A stretch of 40,426 nt of DNA from Chromatiales bacterium (lineage in GTDB: Bacteria; Pseudomonadota; Gammaproteobacteria; Steroidobacterales; GCA-2729495). Position numbers and translations under genes: made by a program. The DNA lies in the NCBI GenBank assembly GCA_020351875.1, contig CP070671.1, forward strand, positions 2,869,905 through 2,910,330, written 5' to 3'. The notes beneath the pieces are model-generated. The model had not been told where the DNA came from. It worked only from the letters and a program-made list of their open reading frames with translations, and searched no databases. Of this stretch, positions 23,779 to 33,374 are shown piece after piece; the first letter of the stretch is position 1; each line of letters starts with the position of its first letter.

Positions 23779-24546
23779 TTAGCCGACGGCCGCCTGCAAC
23801 TGCTCCAGGAACAGGCGAATGCGCGCGGCGTTGGCGCCCATGTCGCCGCGGCCCACACGTGATTTCGAGCGCACGTCCACCTCGGTGCCGCCAGCCGATG
23901 CCTGCACGCGAATCACCACGTCATCCTTGAACCGGAACCATCGGGTGGTGTCGGTGGCCTCCACGAGGCCGGCTGCCGGGTCTGCCGCCACCACTTCCCA
24001 GCCAAGTTCGGCGACCACCTGGGCGGCGGCGGCAAAGACGGCATCGGGCGATGCGTTCAGTTGCAGCGTCTGCAGGTCGGGAAAGGCCGCCTGCTGCAGC
24101 TGCGCGGTTTCGTCGCCCGCGTATTCGGGCGGGTTCTGCGCATCGTCGGCTTCACGCACGGCCACGATCGCGACGAACTGGGGTGGGTCGCTGACGTCGG
24201 TCGTCAGGTCGTGAATGGCCGGCGCCGGTTCACCGGACGGGTAGCTGGCAAGTAACGGGACCAGCACCACGGCGCCGGCAATCAGCGAGCCCCACGCCCG
24301 ACCGGCAGCCACGTCGCCGCCAGTGCCCTTGCTGAGCAACAGTCCAATCGCGAGCACGAACAGGGACACCAGGAGCAGCAACAAGCCGATACCGAAGGCG
24401 GAAAACGCACCGATCGGCGACAACATGCCAAGCCGCGCCGTGATCGGGCCGATGACAACCAGCAGTATTCCGAACCCGGCCAGGACGCTGCCAATGGCAC
24501 ACCAGCGGCTGCCCCGCGGCAGCTTGGTTGGCTTGTCGTCGATCAT
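23779..24546 (-). CDS. DUF1499 membrane protein
   Basis: This encodes 255 residues from the ATG at 24546. The N-terminal ~100 residues contain about three hydrophobic helices (CAIGSVLAGFGILLVVIG, FGIGLLLLLVSLFVLAIGLLL, SLIAGAVVLVPLLASY). The C-terminal part is a DUF1499 domain: IHDLTTDVSDPPQF, later RWFRFKDDVVIRVQAS and DVRSKSRVGRGDMGANAARIRLF. No enzymatic role is established for this family to my knowledge. It is first in a two-gene unit with the phosphatase-family gene and is divergent from tesB across about 146 bp. Confidence 0.8.
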   Translation of the reverse strand: MIDDKPTKLPRGSRWCAIGSVLAGFGILLVVIGPITARLGMLSPIGAFSAFGIGLLLLLVSLFVLAIGLLLSKGTGGDVAAGRAWGSLIAGAVVLVPLLASYPSGEPAPAIHDLTTDVSDPPQFVAIVAVREADDAQNPPEYAGDETAQLQQAAFPDLQTLQLNASPDAVFAAAAQVVAELGWEVVAADPAAGLVEATDTTRWFRFKDDVVIRVQASAGGTEVDVRSKSRVGRGDMGANAARIRLFLEQLQAAVG

Positions 24547-24692
24547 GATGTCGTCCCCTGAGTCTGATTGGTATGGACCCTATTATCACCCATGGCGCCG
24601 GGCCGGTGTCAGGAAACGACTGCGCCAGCTCGAGCCTGGCACTCGGCCGCGCAAACTTTGCTCCTGCCGCAATTTTTCGGGACACTCTCGCA

Positions 24693-25553
24693 ATGGACGC
24701 CGTACTTGCCGACCTCATCTCGGTGCTCGACCTCGAGGCCATCGAGACCAACATATTTCGTGGTCCGAGCCGCGACATCGGCAGCCCCCAGGTATTTGGC
24801 GGCCAGGTACTCGGGCAGGCGCTGATCGCGGCGAATCGTACGGTGGATGAAGCCCGCACCGTGCATTCGCTGCACGCGTATGTCCTGCGCCGCGGGGATG
24901 TCAATGCGCCGATCGTCTACGAGGTGGACCGCGCGCGCGACGGCGGCAGCTTCAGCAGTCGCCGCGTCGTTGCGATTCAGCACGGCCGGCAGATCTTCAA
25001 CATGGCGGCGTCGTACCAGGTTGCGGAAACGGGGCTGGAGCACGCGGTGGCGGCGCCGGACGTGCCGGGGCCGGAGGGCCTGCGCGACATCGCCGATTTC
25101 CGGCGCGATGACTTGACGCACCTGCCGCCCAAGGTACGGGAGTTTCTCAGCCACCGCCGCCCGTTTCACTTTCGCATGGTCGAAGACATCAACGTCGAGG
25201 GCATCGGCGGGATGCAGCCGGTCAAGCACGTGTGGATCAAGGCGCTGGACAAACTGCCGGACGACCCGCGTTTGCACCAGGCCATGCTGGCCTACGTGTC
25301 CGACTACGAACTGCTCGGTACCGTCACGCTGCCGCACGGCCGCGAGCGGGTGTTGCGCGGCGAACTGCAGATGGCGAGCCTGGATCACGCCATGTGGTTC
25401 CACCGGCCGTGCCGTGCCGACGAATGGCTGCTCTATGCCTTCGACAGCCCGACGTCGTCCGGCGCGCGGGGCCTGGCGCGCGGGCAGCTGTTCACGCAGG
25501 ACGGGCAGCTGGTGATATCCACCGCGCAGGAAGGCCTGATCAGACTACGCTGA
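24693..25553 (+). CDS. tesB: Acyl-CoA thioesterase II (TesB)
   Basis: This encodes 286 residues from the ATG at 24693 (MDAVLADLISVLDLEAIE). Upstream in-frame codons lack family similarity. It has the double hot-dog fold with the N-terminal FRGPSRDIGSPQVFGGQVLGQAL motif, VHSLHAYVLRRGD, and the C-terminal half containing Asp231 in SLDHAMWFHRP, SSGARGLARGQLF and Gln279 in TAQEGLIR, matching the catalytic Asp-Thr/Ser-Gln set of the family. It hydrolyses medium and long acyl-CoAs to free fatty acids in the cytoplasm. The 3' end overlaps the convergent gamma-carbonic-anhydrase-like gene by 14 bp. Confidence 0.92.
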   Translation: MDAVLADLISVLDLEAIETNIFRGPSRDIGSPQVFGGQVLGQALIAANRTVDEARTVHSLHAYVLRRGDVNAPIVYEVDRARDGGSFSSRRVVAIQHGRQIFNMAASYQVAETGLEHAVAAPDVPGPEGLRDIADFRRDDLTHLPPKVREFLSHRRPFHFRMVEDINVEGIGGMQPVKHVWIKALDKLPDDPRLHQAMLAYVSDYELLGTVTLPHGRERVLRGELQMASLDHAMWFHRPCRADEWLLYAFDSPTSSGARGLARGQLFTQDGQLVISTAQEGLIRLR

Positions 25554-26058
25554 GTTGCTTGCGGTAAAGCCTGGCCCGGTCGATATAGCGCTGCGCGCTG
25601 GTGGGCAGCTGGGCCATCTCGTCGTCGGTCAGGTCGCGGGCCACCTTCGCGGGCGCACCGATGATCAGGACCCCATCGGGGAATGTCTTGCCCTCGGTCA
25701 CCAGCGCGTGCGCGCCGACGATGCAGTTCGCACCGATCACCGCGCCGTTCAGAATCCGGCTGCCGATGCCGATCAGGCTGAATTTGCCAATGCGGCAGCC
25801 GTGCAGCATGACCTGGTGACCCACCGTGACGTATTCATCCAGCACCAGGGGGCAGCCCGGGTCCGCATGCAGCACCGAGCCATCCTGGATGTTGGTGCCG
25901 CGGCCGATGGTGATGGGTTCCACGTCGCCGCGCACGACTGCGCCGAACCACACGCTGGTGTCGGGACCGAGGTTGACGTCGCCGATGACCGCCGCGCCGG
26001 GTGCCACATAGTAATCGCCCGCCGTGTACGGCTTGCGATCACCCAGCGCGTAGAGCAT
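25540..26058 (-). CDS. Gamma-carbonic anhydrase-like hexapeptide protein (YrdA/PaaY type)
   Basis: This encodes 172 residues from the ATG at 26058, overlapping the gpmA stop by one base. It is a left-handed beta-helix protein with hexapeptide turns (GAAVIGDVNLGPDTSVWFGAVVRGD), the zinc His triad pattern DGSVLHAD and VGHQVMLHG, and the C-terminal GIGSRILNGAVIGANCIVGAHALV followed by IGAPAKVARDL. Members form trimers. Some have carbonic anhydrase activity and others are acyl-group-related. The coupling to gpmA is positional only; both are cytoplasmic metabolic proteins. Confidence 0.88.
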   Translation of the reverse strand: MLYALGDRKPYTAGDYYVAPGAAVIGDVNLGPDTSVWFGAVVRGDVEPITIGRGTNIQDGSVLHADPGCPLVLDEYVTVGHQVMLHGCRIGKFSLIGIGSRILNGAVIGANCIVGAHALVTEGKTFPDGVLIIGAPAKVARDLTDDEMAQLPTSAQRYIDRARLYRKQLSVV

Positions 26059-26801
26059 CAGCCGCCGCTCGCCTGCTTTGCCACGGCCTCGGCGGCCTTG
26101 CGGGCGGCTTCGGGATCACCGACATATTCGCGGCTGCGTGGGGTGAGGTCGTCATTCAGGTCGTAGACCAGCGGAATGCCGGTGGGGATGTTCAGCCCCG
26201 TGATCTCCTCGTCGGAAATGCCATCCAGCATTTTCACCAGTGCGCGCAGGCTGTTGCCGTGGGCAGAGATCAGCACGTCTTTGCCGGCCTGCAACTGGGG
26301 CGCGATGCGTTCGCGCCAGTAGGGTTCCACCCGCTCCAGCGTGATCTTCAGCGATTCGGTGCCGGGCGGGTTCGGCACGCTCGCGTAACGCGGGTCGTGG
26401 CACGGGTGGCGCTCGTCGCTTTCGTCCAGCGCCGGGGGCGGTGTGTCGTAACTGCGCCGCCAGATGTGCACTTGTTCGTCGCCGTACTTCGCCGCGGTTT
26501 CCGCCTTGTCCAGGCCCTGCAGCGCGCCGTAGTGGCGCTCGTTGAGTTCCCACGCGCGTTCAACCGGAATCCACATCTGGTCCATCTCGTCCAGGATCAG
26601 CCACAGGGTCCGAATCGCGCGCTTCAGCACCGACGTGTAGGCAATGTCGAACTGGAAACCCAGTTCTTTCAGCTGCTGTCCCGCGGTGCGCGCCTCCTGG
26701 ACGCCCTTGTCCGTCAGGTCCACATCGGTCCAGCCGGTGAACAGGTTCTCCAGGTTCCAGATGCTCTGGCCGTGCCGGCACAGCACGAGTTTTCCCGCCA
26801 T
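26058..26801 (-). CDS. gpmA: 2,3-bisphosphoglycerate-dependent phosphoglycerate mutase
   Basis: This encodes 247 residues from the ATG at 26801 ([16 protein letters not shown]), preceded by AGGACAACCACC on the minus strand. The phospho-accepting His10 lies in the CRHGQS motif and the second catalytic His in [39 protein letters not shown] and [23 protein letters not shown] are all typical, and the length matches the ~250-residue dPGM type. It interconverts 2- and 3-phosphoglycerate in glycolysis and gluconeogenesis. It is followed by the gamma-CA gene with a one-base overlap and preceded by zapE with a 53-bp gap. Confidence 0.96.
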   Translation of the reverse strand: MAGKLVLCRHGQSIWNLENLFTGWTDVDLTDKGVQEARTAGQQLKELGFQFDIAYTSVLKRAIRTLWLILDEMDQMWIPVERAWELNERHYGALQGLDKAETAAKYGDEQVHIWRRSYDTPPPALDESDERHPCHDPRYASVPNPPGTESLKITLERVEPYWRERIAPQLQAGKDVLISAHGNSLRALVKMLDGISDEEITGLNIPTGIPLVYDLNDDLTPRSREYVGDPEAARKAAEAVAKQASGG

Positions 26802-26854
26802 GGTGGTTGTCCTCCGGTCTTGTATTGATAGTGTAACCGCCCCGCGCAGGCCCG

Positions 26855-27955
26855 TCAGGGGACGTGCCGGGCCGCCAGGTAGTGGTGCGACTGCATCTCT
26901 TTCAGGCGGCTGCGCGTGCGCTCGAACTCGCGCTGCAGGCGCCGGCCCTTGTACAGGTCGTCGATGCACTCGGCGGCGGAGATGATGAGCTTCACGCGTC
27001 GGTCGTAGAACTCATCCACCAGGGCAATGAAGCGCCGCGCTTCGTTCTCACGCAGCTCGTCCAGCAATGGCACTGCGGCCAGTATGACGGTCTGAAAGGT
27101 GCGGGCAATCTCGATGTAGTCGTCCTGGCTGCGCGGCCCTTTGCAGAGCTCTGCAAAGTCGAACCAGCCGATGCCGTCCGCACGACGCACCGTGCGGATA
27201 TTGCGGCCGAGCACTTCGATGTTCTGTCCCACCGTGCCGGCATCGGGCGCGATGCCAGTGAAGTAATCGGCGAGATTCAGCTCGGCCTGTGCATCGAGCG
27301 GCGAGTGATAAATCTCTGCCTGCTCCAGCACGCGCAGGCGGTAGTCGGTGTCACCGTCCACCTGTAGCACTTCGGTATGGGATTTCAGCAATTCAATGGC
27401 GGGCAGAAATTTCTGCCGTTGCAGCCCGTCCTGGTACAGCTCGTCCGGCGGAATATTCGACGTCGCGACCAGCGCGACGCCGCGCTCGAACAGGGCGTCC
27501 AGGAGTCGCGCCAGGATCATCGCATCGGCGATATCGCTGACGAAAAACTCGTCGAAACAGATCAGTCGTGACTGGCCAGCGAGTTCTTCCGCAACCACGT
27601 CGAGCGGATCGCGCAGGTGGCCCAGCTCCTTCAGGCGCCGGTGCACGCGGTACATGATGCGATGAAAGTGGTAGCGCAGCTTGTCTTCGAAGGGCAGGGC
27701 CTCGAAGAACAGGTCCATCAGGAAAGTCTTGCCGCGGCCGACCCCGCCCCACAGGTACGCGCCGCGCGGCGCGGGCCGGCTGCTGCTGTTGCCGAGCATC
27801 CGCCGGCGCAGGCGCGCCAGGCGCCCATCCGCCGGCTGCCGCCGCGCGAGCTCGTCGGCCACCCGCTGCAGGGTCGTCACCGCGTCGAGCTGCGCCTGGT
27901 CGGGCGCATAGCCGTGCTGGTCCAGCGCCTGTCGGTAACGGCTTTCGAGGTTCAT
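26855..27955 (-). CDS. zapE: Cell division protein ZapE (AFG1-like ATPase)
   Basis: This encodes 366 residues from the ATG at 27955 ([16 protein letters not shown]), the usual start of the family. The frame is open for 585 further codons upstream, but those lie in non-coding and antisense sequence. Walker A is [16 protein letters not shown], Walker B is [12 protein letters not shown], and the sensor-like [21 protein letters not shown] follows. [14 protein letters not shown] is near the C-terminus. ZapE is a membrane-associated ATPase linked to Z-ring stability in gammaproteobacteria. The unit zapE-gpmA-gammaCA may be co-transcribed. Confidence 0.93.
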   Translation of the reverse strand: MNLESRYRQALDQHGYAPDQAQLDAVTTLQRVADELARRQPADGRLARLRRRMLGNSSSRPAPRGAYLWGGVGRGKTFLMDLFFEALPFEDKLRYHFHRIMYRVHRRLKELGHLRDPLDVVAEELAGQSRLICFDEFFVSDIADAMILARLLDALFERGVALVATSNIPPDELYQDGLQRQKFLPAIELLKSHTEVLQVDGDTDYRLRVLEQAEIYHSPLDAQAELNLADYFTGIAPDAGTVGQNIEVLGRNIRTVRRADGIGWFDFAELCKGPRSQDDYIEIARTFQTVILAAVPLLDELRENEARRFIALVDEFYDRRVKLIISAAECIDDLYKGRRLQREFERTRSRLKEMQSHHYLAARHVP

Positions 27956-28399
27956 GGACGGCGGTTCATCTTCGCGGGGCGCCAAGGGTATCGGTTTGGG
28001 GTGGTGGCGCAAGCTTCGGGCGTTCCCTTCGATTTCGCGGCCGCTTTCGGCGAATTTATTACCACGGTCGGAAAAACTACCTCGGGAAAAAATCGCCTGC
28101 GCGGCCGCAGGGGCCCGGGCCTGTTGGGGAACGCGGTTTCTGCGGCGGCTTGCGCGGGTGGGGTGGGCGAGAGGGGCCTTCAGCGGTGGCGATGCAATGT
28201 TTTTCAAGCTTCCAGTGGGAGCGGCTTTAGCCGCGAGTCTTTTCGTCTCGCTACCGACAAGGTGAGTGCTTGTGCGGATCGCGGCTAAAGCCGCTCCTAC
28301 TGGCAACTGGATGTCCTTGGCGGGCAAGCGCGGGGATCGGCTAGGCTCTAGAATTCGACGCTGAGCCAGCTTTTCTCGACAAGAATATAGAGAGTCGCC
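27956..28399. other. Intergenic region between zapE and ETF-QO, containing a REP pair
   Basis: This 444-bp gap lies between divergent genes. Open frames here are by-products of GC-rich sequence and of the repeat itself. The only clear structure is the REP-like inverted pair at 28212-28303, described separately. Promoters for both flanking genes should be here, but no convincing -35/-10 pair was seen. Confidence 0.6.
28212..28303. repeat. REP-like inverted pair (GTGGGAGCGGCTTTAGCCGC type)
   Basis: The 25-base unit at 28212-28236 and its reverse complement at 28279-28303 match at 24 of 25 bases (a T for C in the right arm). Each unit itself contains the imperfect palindrome GCGGCTTTAGCCGC. The arms are separated by 42 bases. 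This motif type is a known small extragenic repeat in Pseudomonas, xanthomonads and related bacteria, usually mobilised by a RAYT transposase; none is in this window. The transcript could fold into a long hairpin. Confidence 0.85.
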
Positions 28400-30052
28400 A
28401 TGACAGAGCGCGAATCCATGGATTTTGACGTGGTCATCGTCGGGGCCGGGCCTTGCGGGCTGGGTGCGGCGTGCCGGTTGCTGCAACTGGCGGAGGAGAC
28501 GGGCCGCGAGCTGAATGTCTGCGTGGTGGAGAAGGGCTCGGAAATCGGTGCACACATCATGTCCGGGGCCGTGTTCGAGCCGCGCCCGCTCGACGAGCTG
28601 TTCCCGGACTGGCGCGACCGGGGTGCACCGGTGACCGTGCCGGTGACCGGCGACGATTTCTACCTGCTGACGAGTGGCAACGGGGGCATGCGGGTTCCCG
28701 ACCTGCTGGTACCGAAACCGGCGCGCAATCACGGCAACTACATCATCAGCCTGGGTGAACTGTGCCGCTGGCTGGCTGAGCAGGCCGAGGCCATGGGGGC
28801 GAACCTGTTTCCCGGGTTCGCCGCGGCGGAGGTGCTGTACGAAGGCGACCGTGTCGTCGGTGTTGCGACCGGCGACATGGGGCGTAACCGGGAAGGTGCG
28901 CCGAAAGGCAGTTTCGAGCCGGGCTACGAGCTGCGTGCGCAGTACACGATTTTTTCCGAAGGTTGCCATGGCAGCCTGGGCAAGCAGTTGATGGAACGCT
29001 TCGATTTGCGCGCCGGCGCCGACCCCCAGCACTACGGACTCGGCGTGAAGGAAATCTGGGAAATTGAGCCCGGGAAACACGACCAAGGCCGGGTGATGCA
29101 CACGCTGGGGTGGCCGCTGGACTACAGCACCGAGGGTGGCGGCTTTCTCTACCACGCGAAGAACAACCTGGTGTCGCTCGGGCTGATCGTCGCGCTGAAC
29201 TATCGCAACCCGTGGCTCAGTCCCTTCGAAGAGTTCCAGCGCTGGAAACAGCACCCGCGCATTCGCCGCGTGCTCGAAGGTGGCAAGCGCATTTCTTACG
29301 GTGCGCGGTGCGTGAACAAGGGCGGTTTGCAGTCCTTGCCGAAACTGGTGTTCCCGGGTGGTCTGCTGGCGGGCTGCGAGGCCGGGTTTCTGAACGGCGC
29401 GAAGATCAAGGGTTCGCACACCGCACTGAAGACGGGAATGATTGCCGCCGACTCCGTGTTTGCCGCCCTGGCGGACGGTGAAACCGCGCCTGCGGTGCTG
29501 AATGACTATCCGGAGGCGGTGCGCGCATCGTGGGTCTATCAAGAGCTGCACCGCGCGCGGAATTTCGGGCCGGCGCAAAAGAAACTGGGCACGCTGGCCG
29601 GCTCTGCGTTTACCTGGGTCGACCAGAACCTGTTCGGCGGCCGGCTGCCAGTCACACTGCGTTCGAAGGAGCCGGATCACGCGTGCCTGGCGCCTGCAGA
29701 GACAGCCCAACGGATCGAGTATCCGAAGCCCGACGGCGTGATCAGCTTCGACCGCCTGTCATCGGTTTTCCTGTCCAGCACCAACCACGAAGAAGACCAG
29801 CCCTGTCATTTGCAGCTGGCTGATCCGGAGGTACCGGTGCGGGACAATCTGCCGCGCTACGCGGAGCCCGCGCAGCGCTACTGCCCGGCTGGCGTCTATG
29901 AAGTGGTGGACGACGGCAATGGCGGCCAGCGCTTCCAGATCAATGCGCAGAACTGCGTGCACTGCAAGACCTGCGACATCAAGGATCCGGCGCAGAACAT
30001 CAACTGGGTGGTGCCGGAAGGCAGCGGCGGGCCGAACTACTCGGGCATGTAG
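28400..30052 (+). CDS. Electron transfer flavoprotein-ubiquinone oxidoreductase
   Basis: This encodes 550 residues. It carries electrons from ETF, reduced by acyl-CoA dehydrogenases, into the ubiquinone pool at the inner membrane. The FAD-binding motif [19 protein letters not shown] is at residues ~9-27. The middle contains the family blocks [29 protein letters not shown] and [15 protein letters not shown]. The C-terminal [4Fe-4S] domain has YCPAGVYEV and [20 protein letters not shown] second ATG at 28418 is possible, since the ribosome-binding site before 28400 is weak (AGAGAG). It stands next to thiolase and other lipid genes, consistent with fatty-acid oxidation. Confidence 0.95.
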   Translation: MTERESMDFDVVIVGAGPCGLGAACRLLQLAEETGRELNVCVVEKGSEIGAHIMSGAVFEPRPLDELFPDWRDRGAPVTVPVTGDDFYLLTSGNGGMRVPDLLVPKPARNHGNYIISLGELCRWLAEQAEAMGANLFPGFAAAEVLYEGDRVVGVATGDMGRNREGAPKGSFEPGYELRAQYTIFSEGCHGSLGKQLMERFDLRAGADPQHYGLGVKEIWEIEPGKHDQGRVMHTLGWPLDYSTEGGGFLYHAKNNLVSLGLIVALNYRNPWLSPFEEFQRWKQHPRIRRVLEGGKRISYGARCVNKGGLQSLPKLVFPGGLLAGCEAGFLNGAKIKGSHTALKTGMIAADSVFAALADGETAPAVLNDYPEAVRASWVYQELHRARNFGPAQKKLGTLAGSAFTWVDQNLFGGRLPVTLRSKEPDHACLAPAETAQRIEYPKPDGVISFDRLSSVFLSSTNHEEDQPCHLQLADPEVPVRDNLPRYAEPAQRYCPAGVYEVVDDGNGGQRFQINAQNCVHCKTCDIKDPAQNINWVVPEGSGGPNYSGM

Positions 30053-30065
30053 CCGCGCGGGCCCG

Positions 30066-31247
30066 TCAGTCGATTTCGACACCCACGGCCAGCGCTTCAC
30101 CGCCACCGATACACAGCGCCGCCACGCCGCGGTTGCCGCCGCGCTCGCGCAGCGCATGCACCAGGGTCGTCACGATGCGGGCGCCGGTCGCACCGATCGG
30201 GTGGCCAAGGGCGCAGGAACCCCCGTTCACGTTCACGCGGTCGTGATCCAGGCCGAGCTCCTGCATGGCCGCCATGGTGACGCAGGCGAATGCCTCGTTG
30301 ATCTCGTAGAGGTCCACGTTCGCGGGCGTCCAGCCCAGCTGCTCGTGCAGCTTGCGAATCGCGTCGACGGGGGCTGTGGTGAACCATTCCGGTGCGTGGG
30401 AATGGCTGCTGTGCCCGGCCAACCGCGCCAGCACGGGCAAGCCGCGGCGGCTGGCTTCAGACGCAGTCATCAGCAGCACCGAGGCGGCCCCGTCGGCGAT
30501 GCCGGACGAACTCGCTGCGGTCACGGTGCCGTCCCTGGCGAAGGCCGGTCGCAAGCTCGGGATGCGGTCGACGTTCAATGTGGATGGCACCTCGTCCTCT
30601 GCCACGATGGTGTCGCCCTTGCGGCTCGTCACGGTGACCGGCGTGATTTCGCGGCGAAACACGCCCGACTCCGTCGCCGCGCTGGCACGCTGCACGGAAC
30701 TGATCGCGAATTCATCCTGCTGTTCGCGGGTGAATTCGTAACGCCGGGCCGTCGCCTCGCCGAAGTGGCCCATCATTTCCCCGTCGTAGGGATTCTGCAG
30801 GCCGTCGAAAAACATGTGATCGATGATTTCGCCGTGGCCCATGCGGTAGCCGCCGCGGGCCTTCGGTAACAGGTACGGTGCACCCGTCATCGACTCCATC
30901 CCGCCCGCCAGCACCACGCTGGCGGTGCCCGTTTGCAGCAGGCCGGCGCCGAAGGTGATCGCGCGCATGCCCGAACCACAGACCTTGTTCACCGTGGTGC
31001 AGTCAACGCTGTCGGGCAGGCCGGCCGCCAGTGCGGCCTGGCGGGCCGGCGCCTGGCCGAGCCCTGCCTGCAACACACAGCCGACCAGTGCGTGGCTGAT
31101 GTGGGCGCCGTCGATCCCGGTGTCGGCGAGGCAGGCGCGGGTCGCAGTGGCCGACAATTGCGGTGAGCTGACCGTCGCCAGCGCCCCCTGGAGTGCGCCG
31201 ATCGGCGTGCGGCGGGCGGCGACGATGACAACCTGTTCCTGGCTCAC
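30066..31247 (-). CDS. Acetyl-CoA acetyltransferase / thiolase
   Basis: This encodes 393 residues of the thiolase family. The nucleophilic Cys90 is in [14 protein letters not shown], the NEAFA-type His motif is [32 protein letters not shown] carries the catalytic His, and CIGGGEALA the second active-site Cys. It condenses two acetyl-CoA to acetoacetyl-CoA or cleaves 3-ketoacyl-CoA; the sequence favours the acetyl-CoA C-acetyltransferase branch. It is convergent with ETF-QO (13-bp gap) and lies next to the PlsC-like gene, both suggesting a lipid-metabolism cluster. The position of its promoter was not identified. Confidence 0.92.
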   Translation of the reverse strand: MSQEQVVIVAARRTPIGALQGALATVSSPQLSATATRACLADTGIDGAHISHALVGCVLQAGLGQAPARQAALAAGLPDSVDCTTVNKVCGSGMRAITFGAGLLQTGTASVVLAGGMESMTGAPYLLPKARGGYRMGHGEIIDHMFFDGLQNPYDGEMMGHFGEATARRYEFTREQQDEFAISSVQRASAATESGVFRREITPVTVTSRKGDTIVAEDEVPSTLNVDRIPSLRPAFARDGTVTAASSSGIADGAASVLLMTASEASRRGLPVLARLAGHSSHSHAPEWFTTAPVDAIRKLHEQLGWTPANVDLYEINEAFACVTMAAMQELGLDHDRVNVNGGSCALGHPIGATGARIVTTLVHALRERGGNRGVAALCIGGGEALAVGVEID

Positions 31248-31341
31248 GGTGACTCCTTAACTGTGGCCCTGGACCTGCCCGGGCAGCGGGCGCAACGAGC
31301 GATTATGCGGACCCGGCCCAATTGCGCCAAGCGCTCGGGTG

Positions 31342-32067
31342 CTAGCGATCCAGGTCCGGCTCCCCCAGCACCGGCAGCATTATCGCCCGGCATTGCGCAG
31401 CGATTTCAGGCGCGGTGGCGCCATGTTTTGTCTCAACGGGCGGCAGGATGTGCACTTCGAGTCGCCCGGGCTGGGGTAACCAGGTATGGGCCCGTAACAT
31501 CGCCCGGCTGCCCAGTATGGCGGCTGGCACGACCGGCACCTCACCGCGGCGCGCCGCGTTGAACGCGCCCTGGCGAAACCGGCGCAGGCCGGGTTCCTCG
31601 CGGAACGTGCCCTCGGGAAAAAACACCAGGGAATTGCCGACGCCTGCCTGCTGCAGAATGCGACGCGCGTCACGCGAGCCCTGCGAGCTCTGCTCGCGTT
31701 CGACGAACTCCGAGCCGACGCGCCGCAGCAGGAAATTGGCCATGGGCACCTGGGTCATCTCCCGCTTGATGACATAACTGAAGCGGGCCGGCAGCGCGGC
31801 CATCATGATGACGCCATCCAGGTAACTGGCGTGGTTAGACACCACGATGCAGGGCCCGGGCGGCAGATGCTTCAGGCCGGTGACCTGCAATGGAATGCCT
31901 GCCAGGCGAAAGACCAGCCGACAGCCCCCCCTGGCTACCCGCCGGCGCCGGTCCAGGCCCGGGACCACAGCGAGCCCGACAATCACGCCCAGGCAGGCCA
32001 CCACGAAGACCGCCCAGGCGGCCGCACCCCAGATGGCATGGCCCATGCGGGTCGTGACCCGCGTCAC
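31342..32067 (-). CDS. 1-acyl-sn-glycerol-3-phosphate acyltransferase (PlsC-like)
   Basis: This encodes 241 residues from the GTG at 32067, or 234 from the ATG at 32046, which is preceded by a GCGGGTC/GACCCGC hairpin. The acyltransferase motifs are NHASYLD (H-x4-D), VGSEFVERE and FFPEGTFREE, and PVVPAAILGS forms the fourth. An N-terminal hydrophobic segment (AAAWAVFVVACLGVIVGLAV) anchors it to the membrane. It would acylate lysophosphatidate to phosphatidate in phospholipid synthesis, though related enzymes act on other lysolipids. Confidence 0.9.
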   Translation of the reverse strand: MTRVTTRMGHAIWGAAAWAVFVVACLGVIVGLAVVPGLDRRRRVARGGCRLVFRLAGIPLQVTGLKHLPPGPCIVVSNHASYLDGVIMMAALPARFSYVIKREMTQVPMANFLLRRVGSEFVEREQSSQGSRDARRILQQAGVGNSLVFFPEGTFREEPGLRRFRQGAFNAARRGEVPVVPAAILGSRAMLRAHTWLPQPGRLEVHILPPVETKHGATAPEIAAQCRAIMLPVLGEPDLDR

Positions 32068-32075
32068 GCCCCCGC

Positions 32076-32123
32076 ATCCGCCGACATTCGTTTATGTAAT
32101 CCCTTGATATTTTTTGTGAAACC
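32076..32123 (-). promoter_or_regulatory. Weak candidate promoter for the plsC-like gene
   Basis: Read on the minus strand, TTCACA followed about 16 bases later by TACATA sits in an AT-rich island (ttgatattttttgtgaa on the plus strand) just upstream of the gene, in an otherwise GC-rich region. The -35 match is good and the -10 match is poor. Confidence 0.25.
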
Positions 32124-32275
32124 AATCACGGCGATCCCCCTTTACCCCGCCGCATACTGCGTCCGTGCTCAAACCGCAGCATGGAAGCGGTGTCGATGCT
32201 CCAGAGCGGTATCGATTGAAGCGCAGGGACGTGCGACGCGGCCACAGCATTATCGGCGCGCGCATGAGCATGGAT

Positions 32276-32297
32276 CAATCCCACTAGAGCGGGATTG
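32276..32297 (+). repeat. Inverted repeat upstream of xerD
   Basis: CAATCCC (32276-32282) and GGGATTG (32291-32297) form a perfect 7-bp stem with an 8-base loop, ending 22 bases before the xerD ATG. It could be a protein-binding site or a leader hairpin. No T-run follows. Confidence 0.4.
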
Positions 32298-32319
32298 CTG
32301 GGAGTTGCGAACTAACGTA

Positions 32320-33258
32320 ATGTCGAGCGCATCTGCAAACAGGCCGGACGCATCCAGCGATAAGGCGGCCAACCACGAGGCCATCATCGACAAGTTCCTT
32401 GATGCGATCTGGATGGAACGTGGGCTGTCCACGAACACGCTGGGCGCCTACCGGGCCGACCTCGTCGCCCTGCAGCGCTGGCTGGCGCAGCGGGACGTGA
32501 GCCTCATCTATGCGACGCGGGCCGATCTGCTCGCATTCATCGCGTGGCGGACCGAATCCGGTGCGAAGCCCCGGTCGACGGCCCGCCAGCTGTCCAGCTT
32601 CCGCCGTTTTTACCGGTTCCTGCTGCGCGAAGGCGCGATCGGCGAGGACCCGACGCTGAAAATCGAGATGCCGAAGGTTGGCCGCTCGCTGCCGAGGTCG
32701 CTGAGCGAGGGCGAGGTCGAGGCCCTGCTGGCCGCGCCGGAGACGCGCGATCCCCTGGGCCACCGCGACCGCGCGATGCTGGAACTGCTGTATGCCACCG
32801 GCCTGCGGGTGTCCGAATTGATCAACCTGCAGCAGAGCCAGGTGAACCTGAACCAGGGCGTGCTGCGGATCCAGGGCAAGGGCGACCGGGAACGCCTGAT
32901 CCCGATCGGCGAAGAAGCCCAGCGCTGGCTGCGTGAATTCATGAGCGGCCCGCGCGCGGAAATTCTGCTCGAGCGCCACACCGACTACCTGTTCCCGACG
33001 CGCCGCGGCGATCGCATGACCCGCCAGGCGTTCTGGCACATCATCAAGCGTTATGCCAAGAAGGCCGAGATCAGCGGCAAGCTGTCGCCGCACACCCTGC
33101 GGCACGCGTTTGCGACCCACCTGCTGAACCACGGCGCTGACCTCCGCGTCGTGCAGATGTTGCTGGGCCACAGCGATCTGTCCACCACACAGATCTACAC
33201 GCACGTGGCCCGGGAGCGGATGAAGGACCTGCATGCCCGGCACCATCCGCGCGGCTGA
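32320..33258 (+). CDS. xerD: Site-specific tyrosine recombinase XerD
   Basis: This encodes 312 residues from the ATG at 32320. The N-terminal SAM-like core-binding domain contains IDKFLDAIWMERGLSTNTLGAYRADL. The catalytic domain carries the first Arg in LLYATGLRVSELINL, the beta-hairpin Lys in GKGDRERLIPIG, HTLRHAFATHLLNHGADLRVV and the nucleophilic Tyr in STTQIYTHVARERM, so all active residues are present. The terminal LHARHHPRG matches XerD rather than XerC. With XerC it resolves chromosome dimers at dif near FtsK. The gene order xerD-dsbC is common in gammaproteobacteria. Confidence 0.95.
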   Translation: MSSASANRPDASSDKAANHEAIIDKFLDAIWMERGLSTNTLGAYRADLVALQRWLAQRDVSLIYATRADLLAFIAWRTESGAKPRSTARQLSSFRRFYRFLLREGAIGEDPTLKIEMPKVGRSLPRSLSEGEVEALLAAPETRDPLGHRDRAMLELLYATGLRVSELINLQQSQVNLNQGVLRIQGKGDRERLIPIGEEAQRWLREFMSGPRAEILLERHTDYLFPTRRGDRMTRQAFWHIIKRYAKKAEISGKLSPHTLRHAFATHLLNHGADLRVVQMLLGHSDLSTTQIYTHVARERMKDLHARHHPRG

Positions 33259-33300
33259 GGCTGCCCGGCGCCAGTCGGCCCCCGTGCTAGTATTTTGACC

Positions 33301-33338
33301 CCACCAGCGATCTGCGGAACCGCAGTGCCTGCCGGTGG
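33301..33338 (+). repeat. Nested inverted repeat in the xerD-dsbC gap
   Basis: CTGCGG (33312-33317) and CCGCAG (33320-33325) form a near-perfect palindrome, nested between CCACC (33301-33305) and GGTGG (33334-33338). It lies between xerD and dsbC and could be a weak terminator or an operator for dsbC. There is no T-run. Confidence 0.35.
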
Positions 33339-33374
33339 TCAATAGTCATACGCAGGGACAGACAGGACCTCCCC

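Noticed and set aside
27954..28288. Small plus-strand frames before ETF-QO, including one reading ...KLPVGAALAAS
   Set aside because: They are produced by the REP repeat and GC bias. No ribosome-binding site or conserved domain is visible.
27956..29710. 585-codon upstream extension of zapE, antisense to ETF-QO
   Set aside because: The plus-strand ETF-QO protein is a full family match. The extension has low-complexity composition, and family similarity begins at ATG 27955.
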